NCBI GenBank assembly: GCA_017858255.1
Contig: JAFMBV010000004.1
Span: 1-64,000, forward strand
DNA length: 64,000 nucleotides
Reading direction: 5' to 3'
Origin: Bacteriovoracaceae bacterium
Lineage (GTDB): Bacteria > Bdellovibrionota > Bacteriovoracia > Bacteriovoracales > Bacteriovoracaceae
Part shown: positions 35,613 to 44,392 of the stretch, piece after piece
How positions within the stretch are numbered: position 1 is the first letter of the stretch
Layout: the number at the start of each line of letters is the position of its first letter
Program-made: the position numbers and the translations under genes
The notes under the pieces: model-generated
Databases searched by the model: none
What the model was told of the DNA's origin: nothing
What the model saw: the letters and a program-made list of their open reading frames with translations, nothing else

Positions 35613-36025
35613 AAAATGTAAACTTCAAAGATATTAGTTCAAAAGAAGTCGTAGTTAGTTGGATTTGCCAAATAATAATTGCTGTAGTTTTAGCGAAAGC
35701 ATCATTATCAAAATTTATGGATGATGAAATGACAATTTTAGTTTTTAAGACATTAAAAGGTATGGAAAGTACGAGATTCGTGATTGCTACTATAGAGGCC
35801 TTGGCAGCATTTTTATTATTAACTAAAACACTCCCTCATTATGGTGCCTTACTTGGGTTAGGGACGATGATGGGGGCCTTTATCGCTCATTCTACAGTCT
35901 TGGGTTTTACCTCTAATAAAGAATTAATGATGATGTCTATACTTATGCTGTTCGTGACTGCTTTATCGTTTGTTGTAATTTGGATCAATAGAAAAAGATT
36001 TCCTTTTATCGGTCAAACCTTTTAG
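35609..36025 (+). CDS. DoxX-like small membrane protein
   Basis: A 138-residue inner-membrane protein with four predicted helices (near residues 15-30, 55-72, 78-100 and 108-128). AKASLSKFMDDE after the first helix resembles DoxX/MauE proteins. Start is TTG in a TTGA overlap with the FMN protein stop, a typical coupled pair, so the two probably work together. Family assignment is tentative. Confidence 0.65.
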   Translation: MKNVNFKDISSKEVVVSWICQIIIAVVLAKASLSKFMDDEMTILVFKTLKGMESTRFVIATIEALAAFLLLTKTLPHYGALLGLGTMMGAFIAHSTVLGFTSNKELMMMSILMLFVTALSFVVIWINRKRFPFIGQTF

Positions 36026-36434
36026 TTATCTTTATTAAACCCCATAATATGGGTTATTTGGCGTGTTATTTTAGAGTTGTGGCATATTACTAACCACAAT
36101 GATAAGTGTGAAAAAAAAGAGAATGACAGAATCTTGCTTAGTTAACTTGAACTTTGGTCTCGGCAATAAAGCTAATCTTCGCAACATGAGTGAATCCTTT
36201 TTTATTAATTTTGTAGATTTTAAACTTATTAAGTTCCTACGAAAACGATACTCGTCAGTATTTTTTATGAAAAAAAATCTCTTTGTCCCATAATGGATGT
36301 AACTTTTCTCCTTTGCTCTTTAGAACTGTTTAGAACTGCAAAGGCCTATCTGAAAATCTTAAGTAGTTGATTTTACGTACGGAGGGTAGAATAATTTGAA
36401 TTGGACCCTCAAAAATGCCGATAAGTAACTTGGA
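36026..36434. other. Intergenic region with a small hairpin
   Basis: About 410 bases. AACCCCATAATATGGGTT at 36038-36055, just after the operon end, can form a small hairpin and may terminate the FMN protein/DoxX transcript. An open frame at 36099-36293 lacks a ribosome site and a plausible composition, and I do not accept it as a gene. The rest shows nothing I can name. Confidence 0.5.
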
Positions 36435-38690
36435 ATGAAATATCTTGTAATAACTCTTCTATTTCTGGGCCTCACGAACTCCGCATACGCTGGATTAATG
36501 GAATCGCTTGCTTCTCTGTCGAGTAATATTTCTGGTAACGATTGTAACCAAAGCTCAGCTCAGATTACTGAGGAAGGTACATGCGACCTTGGAGAGGCTC
36601 CGCTTAATCCCTTGCCTGGCGCTACTGATGACTTAGCAACAACAATTACTGAAAGTACTTATTTTGTTGAATTGGCTGAAGTGAGAAAGTCTGACTTTGT
36701 ATGTGCCGTTCAATATATTCAAAACATTAAAAATGATTCACAAAAACTAGAATCATTAAAGAATGATATTTCTGAAAAGCTTATCTCTTACTCGGAGTTA
36801 AATGCTGATACTGTAAATCTCATGGGAACGATTGGCCGATTGGCACGGTCCGTACGCTATATACGAAACACTGAAGAAAAAGCATCAGCAGAGGCCGAAC
36901 TTGTAAGTTTGAGAGAACAACTTCAAAAGATGCAAATAGCGACAGCGGCCATAAGGAGCTCTGTTCCTTTAATCCATCTTGAACCGATTAATGATTTATT
37001 TCAAGACTACTCAACAAGACTTAATGGACCTTCTGTCCAAATTAGAAATGATCGTACTCCAGCAGCTGAAACTATGGCGGAACTCGATCGAGTGCAATTC
37101 TCTAGAGATTTAAATGAGTCCTTGGATAGTACCTTAAGCTCTTTAGGTAACGATATTTCCACATTAAATTCAGGAATTGAATCTGGAGGAGTGAGTTTTG
37201 ATCGAGCTATGCGAGAGAGCCTCGCACAAGATCTAAGCCTTCTTGAAACATACCAGCTGCAAAACCCTAATAATCCTCCTGAGATGCAAGAGCTTACCTG
37301 TAGTGTTGATCAACGTTATGGAAGTGGTGCTCAGACACGCGATCAAATTCTTAATTTTGGTTCCATTGGTTTAACCTTGGCCTCACTTGGAATTGGCGGA
37401 GTTATTCGGGGAAGTGCTGCCATTGGAGCAAACTTCTTTAACGGCGCAAGAGTCGCGGCCCTAAGTGGTATGTTGTCTATGCGGAGTGCAAATGTCTTAA
37501 GTGCTATTGCGATTGGCCTAGATGCTGGTGCAGGAATTAATGAGATCGGCAGATCTTGCTTTGGAGACTCTTTAGAGAATATGGTTCGCTCAAGTCCTGG
37601 GACTTGTCAGGAGCCAACGATTGAACAGAATAATCAAGACAACTGTATTCTTGCTTCTGGTCTCACTGCTTTAGGGATTGGTCTCGCTAGTCCTGCTGGT
37701 CAACAATTGTTAGCTCGTGCGATTACACCTTTAAGTCGTTCGACACCTCAGCTACCTCGCTCCCTCATCGAAAGGTCCCGACCTTATACTAATACTAATC
37801 AAATACCTGGCGGGGGTTCTGGCGCTTTAAGCACCGGAGGGCTAACTGAGGGAAGATATATTAGAACACAAGATATTGACCCTGCAGACTTAACCTATGG
37901 GCAAGGTCTTGGAACCCCTAGAAGTTTTGAAAACTTTAGGGATCTTGAAGGTATTCCTCGTGTTGAAGTTACACCTTCTGATATTATCTTGGCATCTGAT
38001 GAAAACAGTGGCTCTGTTGGCATTGTTCGTTTGGCCACTATGGCCGACGGTCGAACTGTCGCGATTAAAGCAGTTGAACCTTATGTTCCACCGAATGGTG
38101 ATCGTTATTCTCCAGAAAACTTAGAACGTATTAACAATATCATTTTAGATGAAGCAAGAGGGCTAGAGCGTGCTGAGGCCCTTGGCATTGGCCCTGAATT
38201 TCATGGTGTCTTTGTGGATGAGTTTGGTAGAACTAATGTTGTTATGGATGTCGTGACGGGAGACTTTCCCAGTGAAGCAGGGGAGTTTATTACGGCCAGT
38301 ACCTTAGGAGAGTTTGATAATATGTACGAAAGAATTCATAGTGCAGGTTTTAATGGAAGTCTTGGTGACTTTCAATTTTATATCACAAGGGATGGCCACC
38401 CACGGGTCATTGATGCCGGCAGCCTAGCTGATACCTCTAGGATTGGAGGAGGGCGAGATTCCTTTTTAAATTCTCAAGCTTCAGATAGAATTAGTTTACT
38501 AAGGGGCGGAGGACCTAACTTAGGTGTTCCTTACTTAGAGGAACTAAGAACCGCACAACCCGAACAATATGCTACAACGATGAGGTTAATGCAGAGATAT
38601 TTAGGAGATCATCGAGCACATCTGGTTGAACCCTACCGTGATTACTTTAATATGGCGATCGAAAGGCAGAGAGGCCTACAAACACGATGA
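36435..38690 (+). CDS. Large secreted protein with C-terminal protein-kinase-like domain
   Basis: A 751-residue exported protein, signal peptide MKYLVITLLFLGLTNSAYA. Residues ~65-300 are helical, with coiled-coil-like stretches. A hydrophobic Gly/Ala-rich region lies at ~310-375. The last ~240 residues hold kinase-like elements in order: G-loop SGSVGIVRLA, VAIK (Lys545), helix C Glu573 in LDEARGLE, hinge VVMDVVTG, LGDFQFYI (Asp645) and VIDAG (Asp660). So it resembles a minimal protein or sugar kinase fold, here outside the cytoplasm. It overlaps the next gene by 4 bases. Substrate and phosphate donor are unknown; it may be a pseudokinase. Confidence 0.75.
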   Translation: MKYLVITLLFLGLTNSAYAGLMESLASLSSNISGNDCNQSSAQITEEGTCDLGEAPLNPLPGATDDLATTITESTYFVELAEVRKSDFVCAVQYIQNIKNDSQKLESLKNDISEKLISYSELNADTVNLMGTIGRLARSVRYIRNTEEKASAEAELVSLREQLQKMQIATAAIRSSVPLIHLEPINDLFQDYSTRLNGPSVQIRNDRTPAAETMAELDRVQFSRDLNESLDSTLSSLGNDISTLNSGIESGGVSFDRAMRESLAQDLSLLETYQLQNPNNPPEMQELTCSVDQRYGSGAQTRDQILNFGSIGLTLASLGIGGVIRGSAAIGANFFNGARVAALSGMLSMRSANVLSAIAIGLDAGAGINEIGRSCFGDSLENMVRSSPGTCQEPTIEQNNQDNCILASGLTALGIGLASPAGQQLLARAITPLSRSTPQLPRSLIERSRPYTNTNQIPGGGSGALSTGGLTEGRYIRTQDIDPADLTYGQGLGTPRSFENFRDLEGIPRVEVTPSDIILASDENSGSVGIVRLATMADGRTVAIKAVEPYVPPNGDRYSPENLERINNIILDEARGLERAEALGIGPEFHGVFVDEFGRTNVVMDVVTGDFPSEAGEFITASTLGEFDNMYERIHSAGFNGSLGDFQFYITRDGHPRVIDAGSLADTSRIGGGRDSFLNSQASDRISLLRGGGPNLGVPYLEELRTAQPEQYATTMRLMQRYLGDHRAHLVEPYRDYFNMAIERQRGLQTR

Positions 38691-39001
38691 AAGTTTATAT
38701 CAAGTCGTTAGACTTAGACTTTTCCCTTGAATATATTTTCAATCCAGTAGAACAGGCGACTGTTGAGATGGGATGTGATCCTTTTTGCGATCTTGTTCTT
38801 CCCAGGGAACTCTTTTCTGGGCTTCCTAAGAAATTTCTTACTATTGCTATCGGTGAGGAGGAAGAAGTCGTTATTGAAAATCTTCATAGCTCAATTTACC
38901 TTACGATTAATAATGAGCCCCTTTCAAAGATGCGTCTTAGGCAAGGTGAGTATGCTCTTCAGGTAATGCACTACAAATTCACTATCATAATAAAATATTA
39001 G
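38687..39001 (+). CDS. Small FHA-like protein coupled to the kinase-like gene
   Basis: A 104-residue, strand-rich protein without a signal peptide. VEMGCDPFCDLVLP, then VIENLHSSIYLTINNEPL and LRLRQGEYALQ-like MRLRQGEYALQ follow the FHA-domain strand order (entry Gly, DI/DLVLP, LxS, NN, GD/GE). The usual Arg and Ser of the phosphothreonine site are not clear, so binding is doubtful. Its ATG overlaps the kinase-like stop by 4 bases. A kinase-FHA pairing is the attractive reading but remains inference. Confidence 0.5.
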   Translation: MKVYIKSLDLDFSLEYIFNPVEQATVEMGCDPFCDLVLPRELFSGLPKKFLTIAIGEEEEVVIENLHSSIYLTINNEPLSKMRLRQGEYALQVMHYKFTIIIKY

Positions 39002-39034
39002 GTACGTGATACTTTTAAAAGTACCACGTACCTA
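38999..39034. repeat. Repeat C palindrome, probable bidirectional terminator
   Basis: TAGGTACGTGATACTTTT and AAAAGTACCACGTACCTA form an 18-base stem with one A/C position that is G-U paired on one strand. It separates the tail-to-tail genes ending at 39001 and 39032, and its last CTA is the complement of the stop codon of the minus gene. A related inverted pair lies at 52440-52497. Confidence 0.75.
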
Positions 39035-40132
39035 TTTTGCTTCACAGTTGTATGCTTCATTACCAAACTCTAGAGCAGACTGATCAACATCATAAGATCC
39101 TAAGAAGGTTTTCTTCCCGAGGATAGACCTTTTCCAAATTTTTAAAGCTGCCCTTGCCGTCATACTCTCTAGAGCGCCAGGTATGTAGCCTTTATCTGTT
39201 GGGATGAGGAGATTGAAGAAGTTTTTAGGTTCATCTCTGAGACTGAGTTCAAAAGTTAGGTTTTTGTCAGCACCCGTTATTTTGAGTTGGGTGCAGTTAT
39301 TGGATTCTATTTTATAATGAGAGCGCTTATTGAGAGGAGACACCCTTATTACCCCAACGGGAGTTCTTATCGCGAGTAGAAAGGCCGGAATATTAAGACC
39401 AAGAAGTTTTATCTTACCACCTGCTCCAGAGATATAGACCTTTTGCTCCTTGTCCATAACGTCCAGCCAATACCAGTAATGTGGAAAGACCTTTCCCCAA
39501 TTTTTTTCGTGGTGAAAGGTGGCCGTGCTCTCTATATCAAGGGCATGCTTTGGAGAGTATATTTTATAACGAGCTTTTCCACCCATATCGTTTACGTGCC
39601 AGTGGGTAGGGAAAATTTTAAAGCGAGCCGCCATTCCTGCAGGAGTGGTAACTCCACTGACTCTCGTTGCTGGCCATGGGATTCTGTCCTCCTTAGACCA
39701 GGTTGAAGTGACATGGGTTCCTTCTAGCCTAATATCTAGTTCTCTATTATTCACATGACCTATGTTTGGAATCAGCAATTCATAGCCGAGATCACCACTA
39801 TTGCTTAAATAGACTTCATCGAAATTTTTTTGGTGGAGTATTGGGGTCTTACCTTCTTTTTTGATAATAATAGAGACGTAACCGTTCTTGATCCCTGGTT
39901 TCGTCACCCCGCGAGTGTTATAGGCCGTGGTGATAACAACCACAGATGTTTTATTTTTCCTATCAATAAGACGGTGGTACCAACCCTCGAAAAATCCATT
40001 TCTATTTTTAGACCACTGCTTATTCATAAAGTTTTTTTGCTCACCTAAATTGTGTCGTAAGAAGCTGGCCTCAAGTGGAGAGGCCAAAACGACTAAGATA
40101 ATGGTGATAACGATACTATTCAGTTTTTTCAT
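39032..40132 (-). CDS. Tocopherol-cyclase-like (lipocalin-type) secreted protein
   Basis: A 366-residue exported protein with signal peptide ending near SPLEASF. The N-terminal motif NGFFEGWYHRL matches the YFEGWYF signature of the tocopherol cyclase family, and FHHEKNWGKVFPHYWYWL matches the second core motif. Strands follow to the end. The family includes plant tocopherol cyclases and many bacterial proteins of unknown role. A real cyclase role here is not implied. Confidence 0.75.
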   Translation of the reverse strand: MKKLNSIVITIILVVLASPLEASFLRHNLGEQKNFMNKQWSKNRNGFFEGWYHRLIDRKNKTSVVVITTAYNTRGVTKPGIKNGYVSIIIKKEGKTPILHQKNFDEVYLSNSGDLGYELLIPNIGHVNNRELDIRLEGTHVTSTWSKEDRIPWPATRVSGVTTPAGMAARFKIFPTHWHVNDMGGKARYKIYSPKHALDIESTATFHHEKNWGKVFPHYWYWLDVMDKEQKVYISGAGGKIKLLGLNIPAFLLAIRTPVGVIRVSPLNKRSHYKIESNNCTQLKITGADKNLTFELSLRDEPKNFFNLLIPTDKGYIPGALESMTARAALKIWKRSILGKKTFLGSYDVDQSALEFGNEAYNCEAK

Positions 40133-40297
40133 TCGGATTTAGTTCAATGGTGCTGCGTTCCCGGTGATTCTACACAATAAATACCTGAATCCGGCATGTT
40201 ATAAATGTGACGTGTAATTGTTATAGATCTGAAGGGGTTATATGAGGCGGATGATAAAGAATTACTTAAGATTATCAATCGCTCTGATGATTTATAG

Positions 40298-40327
40298 AAA
40301 AAAAAAGACCAGTCGTGAAACTGGCCT
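40298..40327 (-). terminator. Rho-independent terminator
   Basis: On the minus strand, GGCCAGTTTCACGACTGGTC is followed by nine T. Stem GCCAGT/ACTGGT with a 6-base loop, 27 bases after the stop of the secreted protein gene at 40355. Fits its 3' end well. Confidence 0.85.
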
Positions 40328-40354
40328 TCCTTAAAACTTATGCTAATTAAAATG

Positions 40355-41050
40355 TTATTCAATATCTTGAAGTGCCTTAAACATTTCTGCAATTACTTTC
40401 GATAGGGCTTCAAAGTCACTTTCCTCTGGCATTTGACCAGCGGCAAGGCTATTGAAAATGTTTGTTACTGCAGTACGTACAATTTTAACATTATCAGCTC
40501 CACCATTTAGGTCTCCAGTAACGGACACGCTTGCCATTTCATCAGCAGCATTAGGTAAGAAACCTTTGATCTCTAGGCCATTAACAGAAGGATTTGTATT
40601 TGTTGCTGAAGGAGTCATAGTAAGAGTTAGGTTTGTTCCATTAGCAACACCAGTCATTTTAAATTTTGCAACGTAGTCACCTTTAGCATTAATATTGTCC
40701 ACAAACTTTTTTGCATCAACTGCTAGGTCTAAAATATCATCGGCTTGTAGTCCCAACTCTATGGCGCTTGCTTCAACAGAGCCAGATAGAACAATGCTTT
40801 TTTCTTGTGTTTTTAAACCCAGCTCTATATTGGCAACGCCTAGGACATTTGCACTGAGGGTAGCTGAGTTTAATAGCTTAGTATCTTCAGAACGATCTGC
40901 TTCAGTAACTTCGATTTCAACAAATTGACCAAATCCACCAAGTAACTGACTAATATATTGATTAACGTTATTTAGTTCTGATTGTGGAACTTGTCCTGCG
41001 AAAACTGAAAAACTGACGATGGCCAATAAACAAAGAATTCGTGCTTTCAT
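40355..41050 (-). CDS. Secreted protein, unknown function
   Basis: A 231-residue exported protein. Strong site GGAGAGG before the ATG; signal peptide MKARILCLLAIVSFSVFA. The mature part is strand-rich and acidic with repeated Asn/Thr/Leu (LTLTMTPSATNTNPSVNG), no cysteines, and ends with two helices. A curli-like or lipid-binding role cannot be judged. Single-gene unit: own ribosome site and own terminator. Confidence 0.7.
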   Translation of the reverse strand: MKARILCLLAIVSFSVFAGQVPQSELNNVNQYISQLLGGFGQFVEIEVTEADRSEDTKLLNSATLSANVLGVANIELGLKTQEKSIVLSGSVEASAIELGLQADDILDLAVDAKKFVDNINAKGDYVAKFKMTGVANGTNLTLTMTPSATNTNPSVNGLEIKGFLPNAADEMASVSVTGDLNGGADNVKIVRTAVTNIFNSLAAGQMPEESDFEALSKVIAEMFKALQDIE

Positions 41051-41207
41051 TTAAACCTCTCCAAGTGAAAATTAATATATAATATGGAGATTTTTAGCAC
41101 ACAGATTAGTCTTCGTAAGACCAAGTGGTTGAGTCTATAAAAGTTTCCTGTCTAAGTATTTTCGGGAGGTTAGTGGTACTTGGTGCCTAAAATCAATTTT
41201 AGGTTTA

Positions 41208-41906
41208 TTACAAAAGTGTTGTGGCAAGGCCTATTATTGCACCAAAAACACCGCCCCAAACAACAAGCCATCCCAGATGTTCGCGAATCATTTCTTGAAT
41301 AATCTCTTTAACCATCTGAGGAGTCAGTTCATCTAGGCGGGCATTTACAACTGTTGAAACACTATCAAATAAAGATGAGTTGTCTTCACTTCCTTTCGTT
41401 ATATTCGATATGAAGTTATCATCATTTAAAATTTCTTTAATTGAATCACGAAATTTCTCTTCAAACTTTGGTTTTAATGGGTCAAGAGCTTGCTCTCCAC
41501 CAAACATTCCAAGCATGTCCCCAAAGGGAGATTCAATAATTGCATCCTTAAACTTATTAAAAATCTTATCAAAATCGATTGCATCCATAATAGTGTCTTC
41601 TTCAATTTTTATTAAGCTTGATTCATTTCCACTCATAAATTTTTCAAAATTAGCTTTTGTGAAGAATTGATTCATAATTAAGTTTTTTATACCAAGCTTA
41701 AATTCTTCAAATCGTTCTGTCACAATACCCGAACCATAGAGGAATGGAATCTTCTCAAACAACATATGAATAGCTAACCAATTTGTAATGGCCCCAGAGA
41801 AAGAATAAAACCCCATAGTTTTAATCTCATTGGAGTATATTGGAGAAAAAGACCCAACAACAATTAAAACGATTGTAATTAGATTTGTTACTAAGCTCTT
41901 GTTCAT
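41208..41906 (-). CDS. DUF445 family membrane protein
   Basis: A 232-residue inner-membrane protein from ATG 41906, chosen because AGAGG lies at proper spacing; an upstream ATG at 41984 would add 26 atypical residues. First helix LITIVLIVVGSFSPIY, then FSGAITNWLAIHMLFEKIP, the DUF445 hallmark (GxxTNxLAIxMLF). The tail LGWLVVWGGVFGAIIGLATTLL is a membrane helix. Immediately follows the DUF2999 gene; the two are known neighbours in marine gammaproteobacteria. Confidence 0.85.
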   Translation of the reverse strand: MNKSLVTNLITIVLIVVGSFSPIYSNEIKTMGFYSFSGAITNWLAIHMLFEKIPFLYGSGIVTERFEEFKLGIKNLIMNQFFTKANFEKFMSGNESSLIKIEEDTIMDAIDFDKIFNKFKDAIIESPFGDMLGMFGGEQALDPLKPKFEEKFRDSIKEILNDDNFISNITKGSEDNSSLFDSVSTVVNARLDELTPQMVKEIIQEMIREHLGWLVVWGGVFGAIIGLATTLL

Positions 41907-41940
41907 TAAAACCTCTAAAATAATTGTGATAAAATGAATG

Positions 41941-42204
41941 TTATTTTTTAAAATTATTCTGGAAGGTTTCTTTCGCTTTTTCAACAGCAGAAAAGTCTAA
42001 GCCAAGTTCCTCGACCGCTTCTTTTATAATACCCGGGTTCATCATGATTGTTCCCATGATCTCTTTCATTTTTTCAGGCGCTAACCCCATCTTTCCGATT
42101 ATGCCCATGGCCATCATAGGATTTTCAGTTAAGGTCTGGAAGAGTTCTTTAATTTTATCTTCAGATATATTTAAGTCTTTTAAAGTTTTAATAATTGGAT
42201 TCAT
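41941..42204 (-). CDS. DUF2999 family small protein
   Basis: An 87-residue helical protein. NPIIKTLKDLNISEDKIKEL, then LTENPMMAMGIIG, and KEAVEELGLDFSAVEKAK match the DUF2999 pattern known from Vibrio and Shewanella. No signal peptide. Thirty-four bases upstream of the DUF445 gene start. Function unknown; it may act on or with the membrane protein. Confidence 0.8.
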   Translation of the reverse strand: MNPIIKTLKDLNISEDKIKELFQTLTENPMMAMGIIGKMGLAPEKMKEIMGTIMMNPGIIKEAVEELGLDFSAVEKAKETFQNNFKK

Positions 42205-42295
42205 TGCTATCCCTTACTTATATTCGGTTTTAATTTACATGATCTATTATATACTAGTAATTTATACTTCCTAGCAAGGGAGCTGACTTCTTACT

Positions 42296-42418
42296 TAATA
42301 TACCCATCTTCAATTAATTTAAAATTATTCTCCAATTCCTAAAGAAAATAACATAAATTTTCCCTGTCACATCCTAATCATGGTGGTTATGAATACAAAA
42401 GGGGCCTTATTTGTCTTA
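42296..42418 (+). repeat. Repeat A, full copy
   Basis: TTAATATACCCATCTTCAAT at the left; ATTCTCCAATTCCTAAAG and CCCTGTCACATCCTAATCATG in the middle; GGTTATGAATACAAAAGG and GGCCTTATTTGTCTTA at the end. Closely matches 19418 and 23271. Sits in the leader of the ankyrin-like gene, 32 bases before its ATG. Confidence 0.8.
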
Positions 42419-42450
42419 GTCGTAAATGAGCATCATGTTACAATTTTGTA

Positions 42451-43374
42451 ATGACTAAAGCACTTCATCTATTTTTAATTACATTAACATTTCCAATTCT
42501 AACTTATGGCCAGTTACAAGAGACTAGAGTTGAAAAAGGGTCTTTCATGAAAGCGCTATTTAATAGAAGCAGCCTCGGCCGTTATGCACTTAAGATTAAA
42601 GCTCAAAATATTACTTATGATGAAGTGACCGACTATATAAAAAAAGGGGGTAATCTTGATAACTTTAAATACTACAGTTTCACAAAAGAGTTCTTTCACA
42701 GTGCCCCTGAGTATTCGATTCTCAATCATTTTTTAAAGGAAGGCTATACAAGCGTGTCGGCTCCACCGGCCAGAAGGCTTGATATTTTAAAAGTCTTTCT
42801 TCAGGCAGGTTCAAACCCTAATTTTTTTGTTCCTAATGCTACCTTCTTAGCAGGTGGCTACCTCGCTCCAGTCCTTCAAGCTTGTGCAACTGACGATATC
42901 GACGCTTTAAAACTTTTTTCAAAATATAAAGGAAACTTTAATTTGGTTGAAGAAATCTATACTGGCCTCAAGGGCCCTTGCTTAAATATAGTAACCAGCA
43001 AGGAGACTTTAAACTGGCTCATAAGTCAAAATGCTAATATAAAGTACCTGGATCCAGATGGACGTAATTTACTCTTCCTTGCAGCGAATGCAAGACAACC
43101 TATCCATAAATTAAAATGGCTTTTAGATCAAGGGGTCTCACCAAACCAAAAAGATAATCATGGAGAAAGTACTATAGAGCGCTTAAACTGGCTCATCAAC
43201 TCTTCAGATAAAATTATTGAAAGCACAAGAAAATCACACACCGAAGGTCATATTGACTATAAATCGCTACAATCTACTCTGAAGCATGAAAAAGAACTCA
43301 AAGGCCAATATATTAAAGTCAGAGATTTTTTAATAAAGCCATTACAATCTTCCTATAATGGTGATTATGATTGA
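42451..43374 (+). CDS. Secreted ankyrin-repeat-like protein
   Basis: A 307-residue exported protein, signal peptide MTKALHLFLITLTFPILTYG. Ankyrin-like units can be read from residue ~105 on: RLDILKVFLQAGSNPNF, DDIDALKLFSKYKGN, and GRNLLFLAANARQPIHKLKW with LLDQGVSPNQKDNHGES. The C-terminus (LQSSYNGDYD) is encoded by a repeat A fragment. No ribosome site stands out. Its stop overlaps the next gene frame by 17 bases. Confidence 0.7.
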   Translation: MTKALHLFLITLTFPILTYGQLQETRVEKGSFMKALFNRSSLGRYALKIKAQNITYDEVTDYIKKGGNLDNFKYYSFTKEFFHSAPEYSILNHFLKEGYTSVSAPPARRLDILKVFLQAGSNPNFFVPNATFLAGGYLAPVLQACATDDIDALKLFSKYKGNFNLVEEIYTGLKGPCLNIVTSKETLNWLISQNANIKYLDPDGRNLLFLAANARQPIHKLKWLLDQGVSPNQKDNHGESTIERLNWLINSSDKIIESTRKSHTEGHIDYKSLQSTLKHEKELKGQYIKVRDFLIKPLQSSYNGDYD

Positions 43375-43402
43375 TAGAAAATGGGCCTTATTTGTCTTTT
43401 AC
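43345..43402 (+). repeat. Repeat A, 3' part, inside gene ends
   Basis: CAATCTTCCTATAATGGTG, ATTATGATTGATAGAAAATG, GGCCTTATTTGTCTTTT. It carries the stop of the ankyrin-like gene and the start of the SGNH gene, so repeat sequence encodes protein at both. Confidence 0.75.
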
Positions 43403-44392
43403 GTTAAAAAGCAAAAGAAACTAGTTCAACATATACTTTTATTTTCTCTCTCTTTTTCAGTCATAGTTTTAATTGATCAGGCCATAGTTTTCACGAACCC
43501 TTCTCTTCGTTCTAGCCACTCTATATATTGTAATTTGATACAAACTTGTGAAAATGCCAAAATTTTTCGCACCCACCCTGAGCATTTATTTTTCTTAGAT
43601 AAGAGAAAAGGAGATAAAATAGCATGGATTCTGGGTACAAAAGGTAATTCACAAGTCTTTAAAGAATTAACGGAGCTTGGTTTCCGTGATATTCAAGGCC
43701 ATTCACAGAATAAAGCATATATCATTAATGTTTTTGGTGACTCCTTTGCGTTCGGCGCCTTAATCCCTCTAAATAAGTCGATCATTTACATATTAAACCA
43801 AGAAAGCCAAAAGTGTTATTTTAGAAATTATGCAGTCCCCGGACATAGCTTAATTCAGATGATTAACCTTTCTAAAGATAAAAGTATCGTAATGCCAGCT
43901 AATGAGAACCTCTTCCTCCCTATTTTTGACGATATCTTTAGAAGCACAAGACCCTCGCCCTATATTCCAGTTGAAGGCTTTTCACCTTTCTGGAAATTAG
44001 AAAAAAAACTCTATGGAAACTCAACATTTTTCATAATACCTAAAATATTAATAATTAATAGTTTCTTTTTTCAAGAAGTTTATAAGAAACTCCTTTCAGA
44101 TTTTTGGACCGATAAAACTATAAATTCATTTCTAAGCTACACAAGGCAAAAAATTTTAGACGACCCTACTCCTGGAGAACTTTTTTTTATTCCATCTATG
44201 GATCAATTTAAAAAAGGTACTTTTAAGCCCTTAAACTCACTTGAAAACGCCTTTGTTCACTCATTTGATGAGATCAACAAGCAAAAGGATATGCAGCGCT
44301 ATTATTTTCCTATTGATTCTCATCCAAACGTCAATGGAGCACGCTGGATTGCTGACGGATTAAAAAAGAGATACAAGTCGACTTGTTTTTAA
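43358..44392 (+). CDS. SGNH/GDSL-hydrolase-like membrane-anchored protein, copy 1
   Basis: A 344-residue protein; the first ~15 residues (MVIMIDRKWALFVFY) come from repeat A, so the native start may be later. A membrane helix (VQHILLFSLSFSVIVLIDQ) anchors it, the rest periplasmic. INVFGDSFAFG is the block I Ser motif and DSHPNVNGARWIADGL block V with Asp and His. SGNH proteins of this layout often acylate or deacylate polysaccharide. A paralogue is at 46143. The 3' end lies in an inverted repeat A. Confidence 0.75.
   Translation: MVIMIDRKWALFVFYVKKQKKLVQHILLFSLSFSVIVLIDQAIVFTNPSLRSSHSIYCNLIQTCENAKIFRTHPEHLFFLDKRKGDKIAWILGTKGNSQVFKELTELGFRDIQGHSQNKAYIINVFGDSFAFGALIPLNKSIIYILNQESQKCYFRNYAVPGHSLIQMINLSKDKSIVMPANENLFLPIFDDIFRSTRPSPYIPVEGFSPFWKLEKKLYGNSTFFIIPKILIINSFFFQEVYKKLLSDFWTDKTINSFLSYTRQKILDDPTPGELFFIPSMDQFKKGTFKPLNSLENAFVHSFDEINKQKDMQRYYFPIDSHPNVNGARWIADGLKKRYKSTCF

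Noticed and set aside
36099-36293. 64-residue frame after the DoxX-like gene
   Set aside because: No ribosome site, no recognisable features, and composition typical of AT-rich intergenic DNA.
40144-40392. 82-residue minus-strand frame beyond the secreted protein gene
   Set aside because: It overlaps the terminator at 40298 and the end of the real gene at 40355 in another frame.
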